Assembly: GCA_944376425.1 (NCBI GenBank)
Contig: CALWCS010000100.1
Location: 1-53,318 of the forward strand
Source of the DNA: an uncultured Lachnospiraceae bacterium
GTDB lineage: Bacteria > Bacillota > Clostridia > Lachnospirales > Lachnospiraceae
Length of the DNA stretch: 53,318 bases
Direction of reading: 5' to 3'
Shown one piece after another: positions 1 through 7,864 of this stretch. How positions within the stretch are numbered: position 1 is the first letter of the stretch; each line of letters begins with the position of its first letter. A model generated the notes under the pieces. It was not told the DNA's origin. It searched no databases and was given only the letters and a program-made list of their open reading frames with translations. Made by a program: the position numbers and the translations under genes.

Positions 1-2
1 TC

Positions 3-395
3 AGCTGGGGAGGAACAGCGATGGGCATTACGAAAAGCTGCAAAGATAAAAGGCTTGCCTGGGAATTTTTGAAATTTGCTACTTTATCGACAGAGGGAGC
101 GAAAGCTCTTAATACGATTGGACTGATGACAACGGCAAAAGAAGCATACGAAGAAGAACCTGAATTGATCTGTTATCAGAGTGAACTGTTTGGAGAGCAG
201 GATATCGGCAGTTACTTTATGAAAGAGATTGTTCCCGATATTCAGGGAAAAACATTGGCAAAAGAAGATCTCGTGATTCAGCAAAGACTGGATCTGATTT
301 TGAGTGTAATCGCAAAGGATCCTGACGTGACGGCACAAGACGCAATGCAGATGTTAAAAAAAGAACTTCAGGAAGCGGGAATTTCTACCGAATAA
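3..395 (+). CDS. ABC transporter extracellular solute-binding protein, C-terminal fragment
   Basis: This is the last 130 or so residues of a lipid-anchored or secreted sugar-binding protein whose 5' end lies outside the window. The frame is open from base 3, so the internal ATG at 21 is not the start. The segment SWGGTAMGITK followed by 'AWEFLKFATLSTEG' is the familiar C-lobe signature of family 1 solute-binding proteins of CUT1 sugar ABC transporters. The tail is helical and charged and ends at TAA 395. No permease genes are visible, so they may lie upstream. The GH3 hydrolase that follows fits an oligosaccharide uptake and cleavage locus. The family call is fairly safe; the substrate is unknown. 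Confidence 0.8.
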   Translation, partial: SWGGTAMGITKSCKDKRLAWEFLKFATLSTEGAKALNTIGLMTTAKEAYEEEPELICYQSELFGEQDIGSYFMKEIVPDIQGKTLAKEDLVIQQRLDLILSVIAKDPDVTAQDAMQMLKKELQEAGISTE

Positions 396-447
396 AAACA
401 AAATGTACGGAATGTCAGGTAGAAAAAGAAAAGGGAGGATGATAGAC

Positions 448-491
448 TGAAATTACAAAAAAGCAAATAGGAAAAGCGTGTTGTAATTTCA
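448..491 (+). repeat. Inverted repeat (hairpin) between the binding-protein gene and the GH3 gene
   Basis: TGAAATTACAA (448-458) is repeated in exact inverse as TTGTAATTTCA (481-491), with a 22-nt loop. No T-run follows, so it is not a typical terminator. It sits just before the GH3 Shine-Dalgarno region and could be an RNA processing or stabilising hairpin within a transporter-hydrolase operon. The function is inferred. Confidence 0.5.
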
Positions 492-516
492 ATGAAAAAG
501 GAAAGGGGAAAAGAAA

Positions 517-3072
517 ATGAAGAGAAGATTATTGGCAGCCGTACTGGGGCTGGCTGCGATTATCAGTTCGATGCCTGTGTATGCAGCGCAAGAACAAGAA
601 GAGAATCAGGCAGAAAACAGATACGCTGTTACGCTGAACGAAGAAGATGGATTTTATGTAGTACAAAATCCAAATGGGGGTGCAACGTTAAGCTATGGCG
701 TGGATAATGGAATTGAGCTGCTTGAGGAAGAAGAAGACGGTTATGTCTATGCATTTAAAGATTTAAGTAAAGATGGAAAACTTGATATTTATGAAGACTG
801 GCGCAGACCGGTAGAAGAGCGTGTAGAAGATTTGGCAAATAAACTTTCTATTTTCCAGATGGCAGGATTAAAACTTAATGGCTATATCAGTCCTCCGGCT
901 GATGAGGAAGGAACGCCGCAGTCTTACCATATAGCGGGAATTACAAATAATTTTATCCGTTTTATTAACTATGGCACGCAGAGTCATTATGAGACATCAG
1001 TTAAATTTAATAATAATTTACAGCGTCTGTCGGAGGCATTGGATTGGGGAATCCCAATCAATCTCTGTTCAGACCCGAGAAATTCTGCTCTGAGCTATGA
1101 AGAGGCAATGGCAAGTGATATTCAAGGGGCAGGATGGCCGACGAATCTTGCTATGGCGGCAACTTTTGACCCGAGCTGGGCGCTTTTATATGGTCAGGCA
1201 TGTTCAGATGAATACCGTGCGATCGGACTGGCAATGGCAGTATCTCCCCAGATTGATTTAGCGACAGAGCCGCGGTGGAGAAGATTTTCCGGAACTTTTG
1301 GAGAAAATTATAAATTGGCTTCCGATATGGCCCAGAATCTGGTTTCCGGTTTCCAAAGTACATGGAGCGGTGTAGGAACGGACAGTGAAGACCTGGGATG
1401 GGGAGAAGATTCTATCGTGACCCAGGTAAAACATTATCCGGGAGACGGACCGGCAGAAGCCGGACGTGAGTCACATAGCGTCAGCGGAAAATATTGTGTA
1501 TATCCGGGAAATAATATGGCAGAACATTTGGCGGTATTTGATGCTGCTTTCCATCTTCCTACCAAGACAGAAAGCTCTAAAGCAGTGATGCCTTCTTACT
1601 CAATTGCATATGACGAGTTCGGACCGATTGGTCAACCGGTAGGAAGCGGATACAGTGCATATAAGCTTCAGACACTGCTGCGCGGTGAGCTTGGATTTGA
1701 CGGACTGATCGTTTCTGACTGGGGAATCAGCGGTGAACTGGGTGCTATGCAGGCAAAACCATGGGGAGTAGAGTATACAAACGATACAGAGTTGACAACT
1801 GCTGCCGAACGTTTCCTGGCTGCTTATAAGGCTGGTACCGATCAGATTGGTCTTCCGGGAAATACAATGTATGCATGGCAGGCGTTTAAAGCCGGTGCAG
1901 AATTGTACACTACTTATACCGACAATGGAACAGAAATGCTTAACATGGGATTTCCAAATGAAGATGGAACAGACAAGATGATAGAACTGTATCGTGAGAG
2001 TGCGCGTCATGCGATTGAAGTTTCTATGTTAATTGGTTTGTATGAGAATCCATATGTGTCAGTAGAGGGAGCAAAAGAAGCTTATCATAATGAAGAATAT
2101 TGCAGGCTTGGATATGAAGCGCAGCTTGCTTCCGTGACAATGCTGAAAAATAAAGGAAATATTATTCAAGACCGGACACAGTCTGATACAAAGCCTACGG
2201 TGTATATTCCGATATTATTGGAAGCTTCCCAGACAGAAACGTCAATTGATCTTGAAAATGCAAATGCAACAGGAGAATGGGCAAAATTTGGATTTGCAAA
2301 TGCAGCTTTTTCTGGATATGCAGTAGATATCGAGGTAGCATCCAAATATTTTAATGTTGTAACAGATACCATCCGAGAAGGCGCTGACATGGAAAATCTC
2401 AAAGAAGAAGATGTCATTCGTCTGAATGATTTCACAGACGTTGATTTCGCTCTGGTTTCATTGACGAATCCGACAGCGATCAGCGGCTATGAAGCAAGTC
2501 TGAGAAATCTTGATCCGGAAAACGGAGAATTGGACAATGGATATTATCCGATTTCTCTTCAGTATGGAGAGTATTATGCAGATCCGGAAATTGTAAGAGA
2601 GTATCCGATTGCGGTGGATCCGATTGAAGAGCTGGAGTGGACACAGGCAGGAGGAGAGAGAGGACGCTCTCGATATTATGGAGGAAAAACGACGCCGGCA
2701 GCAGAAAATTATAATGAGCTTCAGACTGTATTGGTGACAAAAGAACGAATCGGAGATCTTCCTTTAGTTGTCTATCTTTCTACTTCCAATCCAATGTGCT
2801 TCTATGAATTTGAACCGCAGGCAGATGCAATTGTAGTAGGTTTTGGGGTATGCCTGGACGCAGCTTTGGAAGTAATTGCAGGACAGTATGAACCGAATGG
2901 TCTGCTTCCGATGCAGATGCCTGCTGATATGACTACAGTAGAACAACAGTATGAAGATGTAGCAGGAGATATGATCTGTCATGTAGATACAGAAGGAAAT
3001 GAATATGATTTTGCTTTTGGAATGAACTGGAGCGGCGTAATTGAAGATGAACGCGTAACAAGATATCAATAA
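517..3072 (+). CDS. Secreted glycoside hydrolase family 3 protein (beta-glucosidase-like)
   Basis: An 851-residue GH3 enzyme expected to remove beta-linked sugars from oligosaccharides outside the cell. Residues 1-24 form a signal peptide ending near VYA-A with no lipobox. The GH3 barrel shows EPRWRR at 251-256, KHYPGDG at 305-311 and the nucleophile motif VSDW with Asp401. The alpha/beta sandwich domain begins near residue 530. No cell-wall anchor or C-terminal membrane segment is seen. ATG 517 follows a purine-rich AAAGGGGAAAAG; an overlapping frame opening at 492 encodes nothing recognisable. It lies 121 bp after the binding-protein gene and may be co-transcribed. The KHYPGDG/AGRESH loop differs from the usual KHFxGHG, so the sugar specificity is open. 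Confidence 0.88.
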   Translation: MKRRLLAAVLGLAAIISSMPVYAAQEQEENQAENRYAVTLNEEDGFYVVQNPNGGATLSYGVDNGIELLEEEEDGYVYAFKDLSKDGKLDIYEDWRRPVEERVEDLANKLSIFQMAGLKLNGYISPPADEEGTPQSYHIAGITNNFIRFINYGTQSHYETSVKFNNNLQRLSEALDWGIPINLCSDPRNSALSYEEAMASDIQGAGWPTNLAMAATFDPSWALLYGQACSDEYRAIGLAMAVSPQIDLATEPRWRRFSGTFGENYKLASDMAQNLVSGFQSTWSGVGTDSEDLGWGEDSIVTQVKHYPGDGPAEAGRESHSVSGKYCVYPGNNMAEHLAVFDAAFHLPTKTESSKAVMPSYSIAYDEFGPIGQPVGSGYSAYKLQTLLRGELGFDGLIVSDWGISGELGAMQAKPWGVEYTNDTELTTAAERFLAAYKAGTDQIGLPGNTMYAWQAFKAGAELYTTYTDNGTEMLNMGFPNEDGTDKMIELYRESARHAIEVSMLIGLYENPYVSVEGAKEAYHNEEYCRLGYEAQLASVTMLKNKGNIIQDRTQSDTKPTVYIPILLEASQTETSIDLENANATGEWAKFGFANAAFSGYAVDIEVASKYFNVVTDTIREGADMENLKEEDVIRLNDFTDVDFALVSLTNPTAISGYEASLRNLDPENGELDNGYYPISLQYGEYYADPEIVREYPIAVDPIEELEWTQAGGERGRSRYYGGKTTPAAENYNELQTVLVTKERIGDLPLVVYLSTSNPMCFYEFEPQADAIVVGFGVCLDAALEVIAGQYEPNGLLPMQMPADMTTVEQQYEDVAGDMICHVDTEGNEYDFAFGMNWSGVIEDERVTRYQ

Positions 3073-3149
3073 GGATTTTCTTGTTTTCAGTAGAAACGAA
3101 AAGATAAACAATATAAGAAAAAATCAGCACAACGAGTGAAAAGCAAAAC

Positions 3150-3177
3150 CTGCCGCGGCAAAATTTTGCTGCGGCAG
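3150..3177 (+). terminator. GC-rich hairpin after the GH3 gene, probable terminator
   Basis: CTGCCGCGGCAAAA pairs with TTTTGCTGCGGCAG (3164-3177) with one mismatch and essentially no loop beyond the central AATT. It lies 78 bp after the GH3 stop. The T-run is inside the stem rather than after it, so termination is likely but not certain. Confidence 0.55.
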
Positions 3178-3226
3178 AAGATCCAATGAAACGTTTTAGT
3201 CAAAGCCGATAAATAAAGGGAATCAT

Positions 3227-3254
3227 CTGATAAAAAATTTAAAATTTTTATCAG
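3227..3254. repeat. AT-rich inverted repeat in the 3073-3416 gap
   Basis: CTGATAAAAA (3227-3236) and TTTTTATCAG (3245-3254) are exact inverse copies separated by 8 nt. The 344-bp gap otherwise holds the GC-rich hairpin at 3150 and the promoter at 3354. This repeat could be a second weak terminator or a protein-binding site upstream of that promoter. Confidence 0.45.
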
Positions 3255-3353
3255 GGATTCAGAAGAAAAAATGACAAAATTTTCACATAAAATAATAAAT
3301 TTCCATTCTTTTCTTTAGCTTTTATTTTTCCTGATCGGTATGATCTGTTTATA

Positions 3354-3382
3354 TTGACAAATCATAGTTTTAATGTTATTTT
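3354..3382 (+). promoter_or_regulatory. Sigma-A-type promoter for the 3417 gene
   Basis: A consensus -35 TTGACA (3354-3359) is followed after 17 nt by TATTTT (3377-3382). The predicted start of transcription is about 25 nt before the ATG at 3417, which has a purine-rich GAGGAAGG ribosome site. The -10 matches poorly, so confidence is moderate. Confidence 0.5.
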
Positions 3383-3416
3383 CTAAATAAGAATTTTAGA
3401 AAGAGAGGAAGGAAAA

Positions 3417-3845
3417 ATGAATCAGAGATATCAGTCAGCGATTGCCTTTTTCGGTATAGTAATCATCTGTATTTTACTTCCTTTTAATATATTTTTGGGA
3501 GATACCAAGGTGTTTGCGCAGAATGAAGCGGAATTATACGGAACCTCTTATTTTGAAGGACATGTATTGAGTGAAGAAAAAAATGCCGTATATTTTCCAG
3601 ATTACATACGAACAGAAAAAAACGCAGCAGTGATGAATCGATATTCTGATAAGAATACCGTAAAAAATATAGTTTTATTTTTATCATTCTTTTTTAGTAC
3701 AGAAAGCTTCTCTTCTTTATCATTTTGGAAGAGGGCGTTTTTTGTGTGCTATCAATCTTATTCATTTCGTTTAGCACGGTTCTTGTGCGATCTATTCACC
3801 AGGCAGGAAAAAGATGGAAAAAAGAAAGGTTTTGTATTGGCATAA
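3417..3845 (+). CDS. Small membrane-associated hypothetical protein
   Basis: A 142-residue protein I do not recognise. Residues 7-28 are a hydrophobic segment that could be a signal anchor, with a possible cleavage site after VFAQ. A second hydrophobic segment spans about residues 84-98. The tail is basic (QEKDGKKKG). It has its own promoter, a good ribosome site (GAGGAAGG, 7 nt before ATG) and lies 183 bp before ktrB. Nothing in it resembles a potassium channel subunit. It is probably a real, lineage-specific gene, but its function is unknown. Confidence 0.55.
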   Translation: MNQRYQSAIAFFGIVIICILLPFNIFLGDTKVFAQNEAELYGTSYFEGHVLSEEKNAVYFPDYIRTEKNAAVMNRYSDKNTVKNIVLFLSFFFSTESFSSLSFWKRAFFVCYQSYSFRLARFLCDLFTRQEKDGKKKGFVLA

Positions 3846-3954
3846 TAAAATGAAAATAAGGAAAAATTATCAGAAAGGAAAATAAATTGACATAATATAG
3901 GTTGCTCTTGCAGTGATCTTTCTTTTTGTGTGCCCTGTTACTGTTTTGAATCTG

Positions 3955-3983
3955 TTTTGAAAGAAAAATTTTTAAACTATAAT
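3955..3983 (+). promoter_or_regulatory. Promoter for the ktrB-ktrA-pit operon
   Basis: A perfect TATAAT at 3978-3983 is preceded, 17 nt upstream, by TTTTGA (3955-3960). Transcription would begin about 40 nt before the ktrB ATG. That leaves no room for the large c-di-AMP (ydaO) riboswitch that controls ktr genes in some Firmicutes. A second TTGACA at 3887 lacks a matching -10. Confidence 0.55.
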
Positions 3984-4028
3984 GGGAAAAAACAGAAACA
4001 GTGCAGGGAAAGATAGGGTTAAATAAAA

Positions 4029-5333
4029 ATGAAGCGTTTGAAAGAATATTTACAAATTCAGCCGCCAGGACGTCTGATTACTATGGGATTTGCAACAGTA
4101 ATTCTTATTGGAGCGCTAATTTTACTGATGCCATTTTCGGTAAAAGAAGGAGCAAGTGTCTCATTTATAGATGCACTGTTTACTTCGACTAGTGCAGTCT
4201 GTGTGACTGGACTGATTGCAATTGACACGGCAGATCATTTTACTGCTTTTGGGCAGGGAGTTGTAGCTGTTTTAATTCAAATTGGTGGTTTGGGTGTAAC
4301 CTCTGTAGGAGTAGGACTCATGATTGCAGCAGGAAAAAAAGTCAGCCTCAGAGGCAGAGTTTTAGTCAAGGAAGCATTGAACGTGGACAGCTACAGAGGA
4401 ATGGTACGTTTAGTAAAGGCGATTCTGTTGATGACATTATGCTTTGAGGGGATTGGAGCAATTTTGAGCTTTACTGTTTTTGTTCAGGACTATTCTCCGT
4501 TGCATGCTCTGGGAATCAGTCTGTTTCACTCAATTGCTGCGTTTAATAATTCAGGATTTGATATTTTGGGAGGACTGCGAAACTTGATTCCGTACCAGAC
4601 CAATGTTTTTCTAAATTTAATTACATGTTTTTTGATTATTTTTGGAGGACTTGGCTTTCTGGTTATTTTAGATATCATAAAGCAAAAAAGATTCCGAAAA
4701 CTATGTCTGCATTCGAAAGTCGTAATTACGACAACGATTGTATTATTAATAGCGGGAACTCTTCTGTTAAAAGCTACGGAAAATATTTCTTGGCTGGGAG
4801 CCTTCTTTCATAGTGTTTCGGCAAGAACGGCAGGATTTTCCACTTATCCGATCGGACAGTTTACCAACGCCGGACTATTTGTACTGTGTATTTTGATGTT
4901 TATCGGAGCTTCTCCGGGGTCAACAGGAGGCGGAATTAAGACAAGTACATTTTTTGTGCTGTTCCAGGCAACGAAAAGTATGTATACGAAAAAATCAGTG
5001 GGTGCTTTTCACAGAAGTATTTCGAAGCAAAACATTTCAAAAGCAAGTATGATTACAATCCTTTCCGGTGCAGTTGTCTGCACAGCAACTTTTTTTATGT
5101 GTATGTTGGAACCGGAATATAGTTTTATTCAGAATCTTTTTGAAGTGGTGTCAGCATTTGGTACGGTGGGATTGTCTACCGGTATTACACCTGAGCTTTG
5201 TGTGGCAGGAAAAGTTGTAATTATTATTGTGATGTTTATTGGAAGACTTGGAGCAGTTACTCTACTTTCCATTTGGATTAATCATCCCGAACAAAATGCA
5301 CGGTATACAGAAGAGACGATTGCAATCGGTTAA
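4029..5333 (+). CDS. ktrB: Potassium uptake transporter membrane subunit KtrB (TrkH/KtrB family)
   Basis: A 434-residue pore subunit for K+ uptake, driven by membrane potential or sodium and gated by KtrA. The four degenerate P-loops of the family are visible in order: TSAVCVTGL (about residues 53-61), AAFNNSGF, VSARTAGFS and SAFGTVGLSTG, each holding a selectivity-filter glycine. SPGSTGGGIKTST is the conserved loop of the third repeat that gates the pore in KtrB. About eight to ten hydrophobic helices are present and the length is normal for the family. The ATG at 4029 opens with a short cytoplasmic N-terminus typical of KtrB. ktrA follows after 30 bp, which makes a complete Ktr system. Confidence 0.93.
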   Translation: MKRLKEYLQIQPPGRLITMGFATVILIGALILLMPFSVKEGASVSFIDALFTSTSAVCVTGLIAIDTADHFTAFGQGVVAVLIQIGGLGVTSVGVGLMIAAGKKVSLRGRVLVKEALNVDSYRGMVRLVKAILLMTLCFEGIGAILSFTVFVQDYSPLHALGISLFHSIAAFNNSGFDILGGLRNLIPYQTNVFLNLITCFLIIFGGLGFLVILDIIKQKRFRKLCLHSKVVITTTIVLLIAGTLLLKATENISWLGAFFHSVSARTAGFSTYPIGQFTNAGLFVLCILMFIGASPGSTGGGIKTSTFFVLFQATKSMYTKKSVGAFHRSISKQNISKASMITILSGAVVCTATFFMCMLEPEYSFIQNLFEVVSAFGTVGLSTGITPELCVAGKVVIIIVMFIGRLGAVTLLSIWINHPEQNARYTEETIAIG

Positions 5334-5363
5334 ATTTTATTTACAGAAGAAAGGAAATCAGTT

Positions 5364-6041
5364 ATGAAATTAAACAGAAAAAAGAATCAAGAGGTGACCT
5401 CATTCGGTATTATCGGACTGGGACGTTTTGGAATGGCTTTAGCAATGACGCTGGCAAATTCAGGAAAAGAAGTAATCGTAGTAGACAGAAGCGAAAGTAA
5501 AGTGAAAGAGATGCGACCATATACGGACTATGCTTTTGTAGTAGATGATTTAAATATGGAGACATTAAAGGAAATCGGAATTCAAAACTGTGATGTGGTG
5601 ATCGTATGTATCGGGGAAAAGATGGATATCAGTATTTTGACCACGATGCGTGTCATTGAAATGGGAGTTCCTCATGTAATTTCAAAAGCAATCAGTACGG
5701 AACAGGGAACAGTATTAAAGAGAATAGGAGCTGAAGTTGTATATCCTGAAAAAGATATGGCTTTTCGTTTAGGAAAAAGACTGGTATCAAATAATTTTTT
5801 GGATTATATCTCTCTTGATAACAGTATTGAAATAAGACAGATAAAAATAGCAGACAGTTTGGTTGGACGCAGCATCGAGGAAATAGAAATTCGTCAGAAA
5901 TACGGGTTGAATATTATAGCAATCGAAAATGAAAATGTTACGACAATTGAAGTGACTCCAGATTATCGTTTTAAACAGGATGACATTATTGTTGTAATTG
6001 GAAAAATTAATAATATGGATGAATTTGAAAAAGACATGTAA
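5364..6041 (+). CDS. ktrA: Potassium uptake regulatory subunit KtrA (RCK domain)
   Basis: A 225-residue cytoplasmic RCK protein that forms the gating ring on KtrB. A Rossmann fold starts at residue 14 with G18-L-G20-R-F-G23, followed by the acidic VVDRSE stretch that binds the nucleotide ribose. The N-lobe covers about residues 12-135. An RCK_C (TrkA_C) domain covers about residues 145-222 and in relatives can bind c-di-AMP. It lies 30 bp after ktrB with an AGAAAGGAAATC ribosome site, so the two are co-transcribed. The length is right for KtrA and too short for full-length TrkA. Confidence 0.93.
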   Translation: MKLNRKKNQEVTSFGIIGLGRFGMALAMTLANSGKEVIVVDRSESKVKEMRPYTDYAFVVDDLNMETLKEIGIQNCDVVIVCIGEKMDISILTTMRVIEMGVPHVISKAISTEQGTVLKRIGAEVVYPEKDMAFRLGKRLVSNNFLDYISLDNSIEIRQIKIADSLVGRSIEEIEIRQKYGLNIIAIENENVTTIEVTPDYRFKQDDIIVVIGKINNMDEFEKDM

Positions 6042-6064
6042 TCTGAAAGCGAAAGGAGTTTGCT

Positions 6065-7117
6065 ATGGAGATATCATTTTTATCTTTCTGGAAAGAAATA
6101 AGCGCAAGTCCAGTACTGGCAGTTACCGTACTACTTACATTAGGAGTAATTTTTGTAAATGGATGGACAGATGCCCCAAATGCAATTGCAACTTGTATCA
6201 CTACCAGATGCATGGGAGTTCGGTCAGCAATATGGATGAGCGCTGTGTTTAACTTTCTGGGTGTATTTGTTATGACACAGATCAATAGTTCTGTCGTATC
6301 AACAATCAGTAATATGGTAGATTTTGGAAATAATACTCAGGAAGCTTTAATTGCTCTTTGTGCAGCATTGCTGTCTATTGTGATATACAGTGTAGCAGCT
6401 TCTTTCTTTGGAATTCCTACAAGCGAAAGTCACAGTTTGATTGCAGGGTTGTCTGGAGCGGCAATTGCAATTCAGCAGGGAATAGGCGGAATTAATGGAA
6501 GCGAATGGGTAAAAGTACTGTATGGATTGGTACTAAGCTTGGCTCTGGGATTTTTGAGCGGATGGATGATATGTAAAATCATCACATGGATTTGCTATGG
6601 ATTGGACCGGGTTAAGGCAAACCATTTTTTTGCAGGTGCACAGATTGCAAGTGCGGCTGGAATGAGTTTTATGCATGGAGCACAGGACGGACAAAAATTT
6701 ATCGGTGTATTGTTTTTAGGACTTGCCTTTTCAAATGGACAAAATTCTGTCAGCGGTATGCAGATTCCTGTATGGATGATGCTCCTTTGCAGTATCGTAA
6801 TGGCTCTTGGAACGAGTGTGGGAGGAGAAAAAATTATTAAGTCTGTAGGAATGGATATGGTGAAACTGGAGCGATATCAGGGATTTTCCGCTGATATGGC
6901 AGGAGTATTCTGCCTGCTGCTTTCGAGTCTCTTTGGAATTCCGGTATCCACCACCCACACGAAAACGAGTGCAATTATGGGAGTCGGTGCGGTTAAGAGA
7001 ATTTCTGCTATTAATTTTGGAGTTGTAAAAGATATGATGCTGACCTGGATCTTTACGTTTCCAGGATGCGGATTGATCAGTTTTGTAATGGCAAAACTGT
7101 TTATGTTCATTTTTTAA
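6065..7117 (+). CDS. pit: Inorganic phosphate transporter, Pit/PHO4 family
   Basis: A 350-residue integral membrane permease for low-affinity phosphate (metal-phosphate) uptake. The two inverted PHO4 signatures are present: GWTDAPNAIATCI near residue 32 (canonical GANDVANAFG, here altered to WTDAPNA) and GMSFMHGAQDGQK near residue 200. The SPTSESHSL-type and PVSTTHTKTSAI loops are also seen. About ten membrane helices are predicted. It starts 23 bp after ktrA with an AAAGGAG ribosome site and is followed 17 bp later by the DUF47 gene, a standard Pit accessory. The close link with ktrAB suggests coordinated K+ and phosphate uptake. Confidence 0.9.
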   Translation: MEISFLSFWKEISASPVLAVTVLLTLGVIFVNGWTDAPNAIATCITTRCMGVRSAIWMSAVFNFLGVFVMTQINSSVVSTISNMVDFGNNTQEALIALCAALLSIVIYSVAASFFGIPTSESHSLIAGLSGAAIAIQQGIGGINGSEWVKVLYGLVLSLALGFLSGWMICKIITWICYGLDRVKANHFFAGAQIASAAGMSFMHGAQDGQKFIGVLFLGLAFSNGQNSVSGMQIPVWMMLLCSIVMALGTSVGGEKIIKSVGMDMVKLERYQGFSADMAGVFCLLLSSLFGIPVSTTHTKTSAIMGVGAVKRISAINFGVVKDMMLTWIFTFPGCGLISFVMAKLFMFIF

Positions 7118-7134
7118 AAACGGAGGAAAAGAAC

Positions 7135-7758
7135 ATGGCAAAAAAACAAGATGCTTTTTACTTTGATAATTTTATCTCATGTGCAGAGTCTTCCTGTCAG
7201 ATGGCACATTTTTTGAAAGAGGTTCTGACAAATTTTAAAGTGGAAGAACTGCCTCAAAAATTGGATGAAATTCATACAATTGAACATGCGGCAGACGAGA
7301 AAAAACATCAGATTACAGATAAACTGGCAAAAGCTTTTATTACCCCCCTAGAAAGAGAAGATATCGTTTCGCTCAGTCATCATATTGATGAGATGACTGA
7401 TAAAATGGAAGAAGTACTGATCAGAATTTATGTCAATAATGTACAGGAAATACGTCCGGAAGCGATTAACCTGCTAAACATCATTATTCAATGCTGTGAG
7501 GAAGTCTGTGAACTGCTAAAGGAATTTTCAAATTTCAGACATTCTAAAAAATTGAAAGAACGAATTATAAGAATTAATTCTCTTGAGGAAGAAGTGGACA
7601 GACTGTTTATTTCCAGCATGAGGAAACTTCATATTGAAGGAAAGGATACTCTTCACATCATTGCATGGAGAGAAATTTATACTTATCTGGAAAAATGTGC
7701 AGATGCCTGTGAACACGTCGCAGATGGTGTAGAAAGCGTAGTGATGAAAAACTCGTAA
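7135..7758 (+). CDS. DUF47 / PhoU-like phosphate transport accessory protein
   Basis: A 207-residue all-helical cytoplasmic protein of the DUF47 (YkaA/PhoU-like) family, usually found beside Pit permeases and thought to modulate them. Family features are the N-terminal FDNF segment, the EHAADEKKH helix near residues 50-58 with its metal-binding-type acidic residues, TPLEREDIVSL near 73, and the ECADACEHVADGVE-type C-terminal helix (here KCADACEHVADGVE). The frame stays open back to 7066, but ATG 7135 is chosen because GGAGG at 7122-7126 precedes it with normal spacing and the upstream part overlaps pit. Confidence 0.9.
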   Translation: MAKKQDAFYFDNFISCAESSCQMAHFLKEVLTNFKVEELPQKLDEIHTIEHAADEKKHQITDKLAKAFITPLEREDIVSLSHHIDEMTDKMEEVLIRIYVNNVQEIRPEAINLLNIIIQCCEEVCELLKEFSNFRHSKKLKERIIRINSLEEEVDRLFISSMRKLHIEGKDTLHIIAWREIYTYLEKCADACEHVADGVESVVMKNS

Positions 7759-7801
7759 AATTTAAAAGAGATTTTGAAAAGAAATCATATTGAAAAAATA
7801 G

Positions 7802-7850
7802 AAAAAATCCTGCAAAATAACCTCAAATCGGCTATTTTGCAGGATTTTTT
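7802..7850. terminator. Bidirectional rho-independent terminator
   Basis: An 18-bp exact inverted repeat lies between convergent genes: AAAAAATCCTGCAAAATA (7802-7819) and its inverse at 7833-7850, with a 13-nt loop. A-runs and T-runs flank the GC core on both sides, so it can end both the ktr-pit operon and the wall-polymer operon. Confidence 0.95.
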
Positions 7851-7864
7851 CTCTGAAGAGTATT

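Noticed and set aside
492..707. 71-codon frame overlapping the start of the GH3 gene
   Set aside because: It is out of frame with a clear signal peptide and GH3 protein, and its product has no recognisable features.
3846..4028. c-di-AMP (ydaO) riboswitch before ktrB
   Set aside because: The best promoter (TATAAT at 3978) leaves only about 40 nt of leader, too short for that riboswitch.
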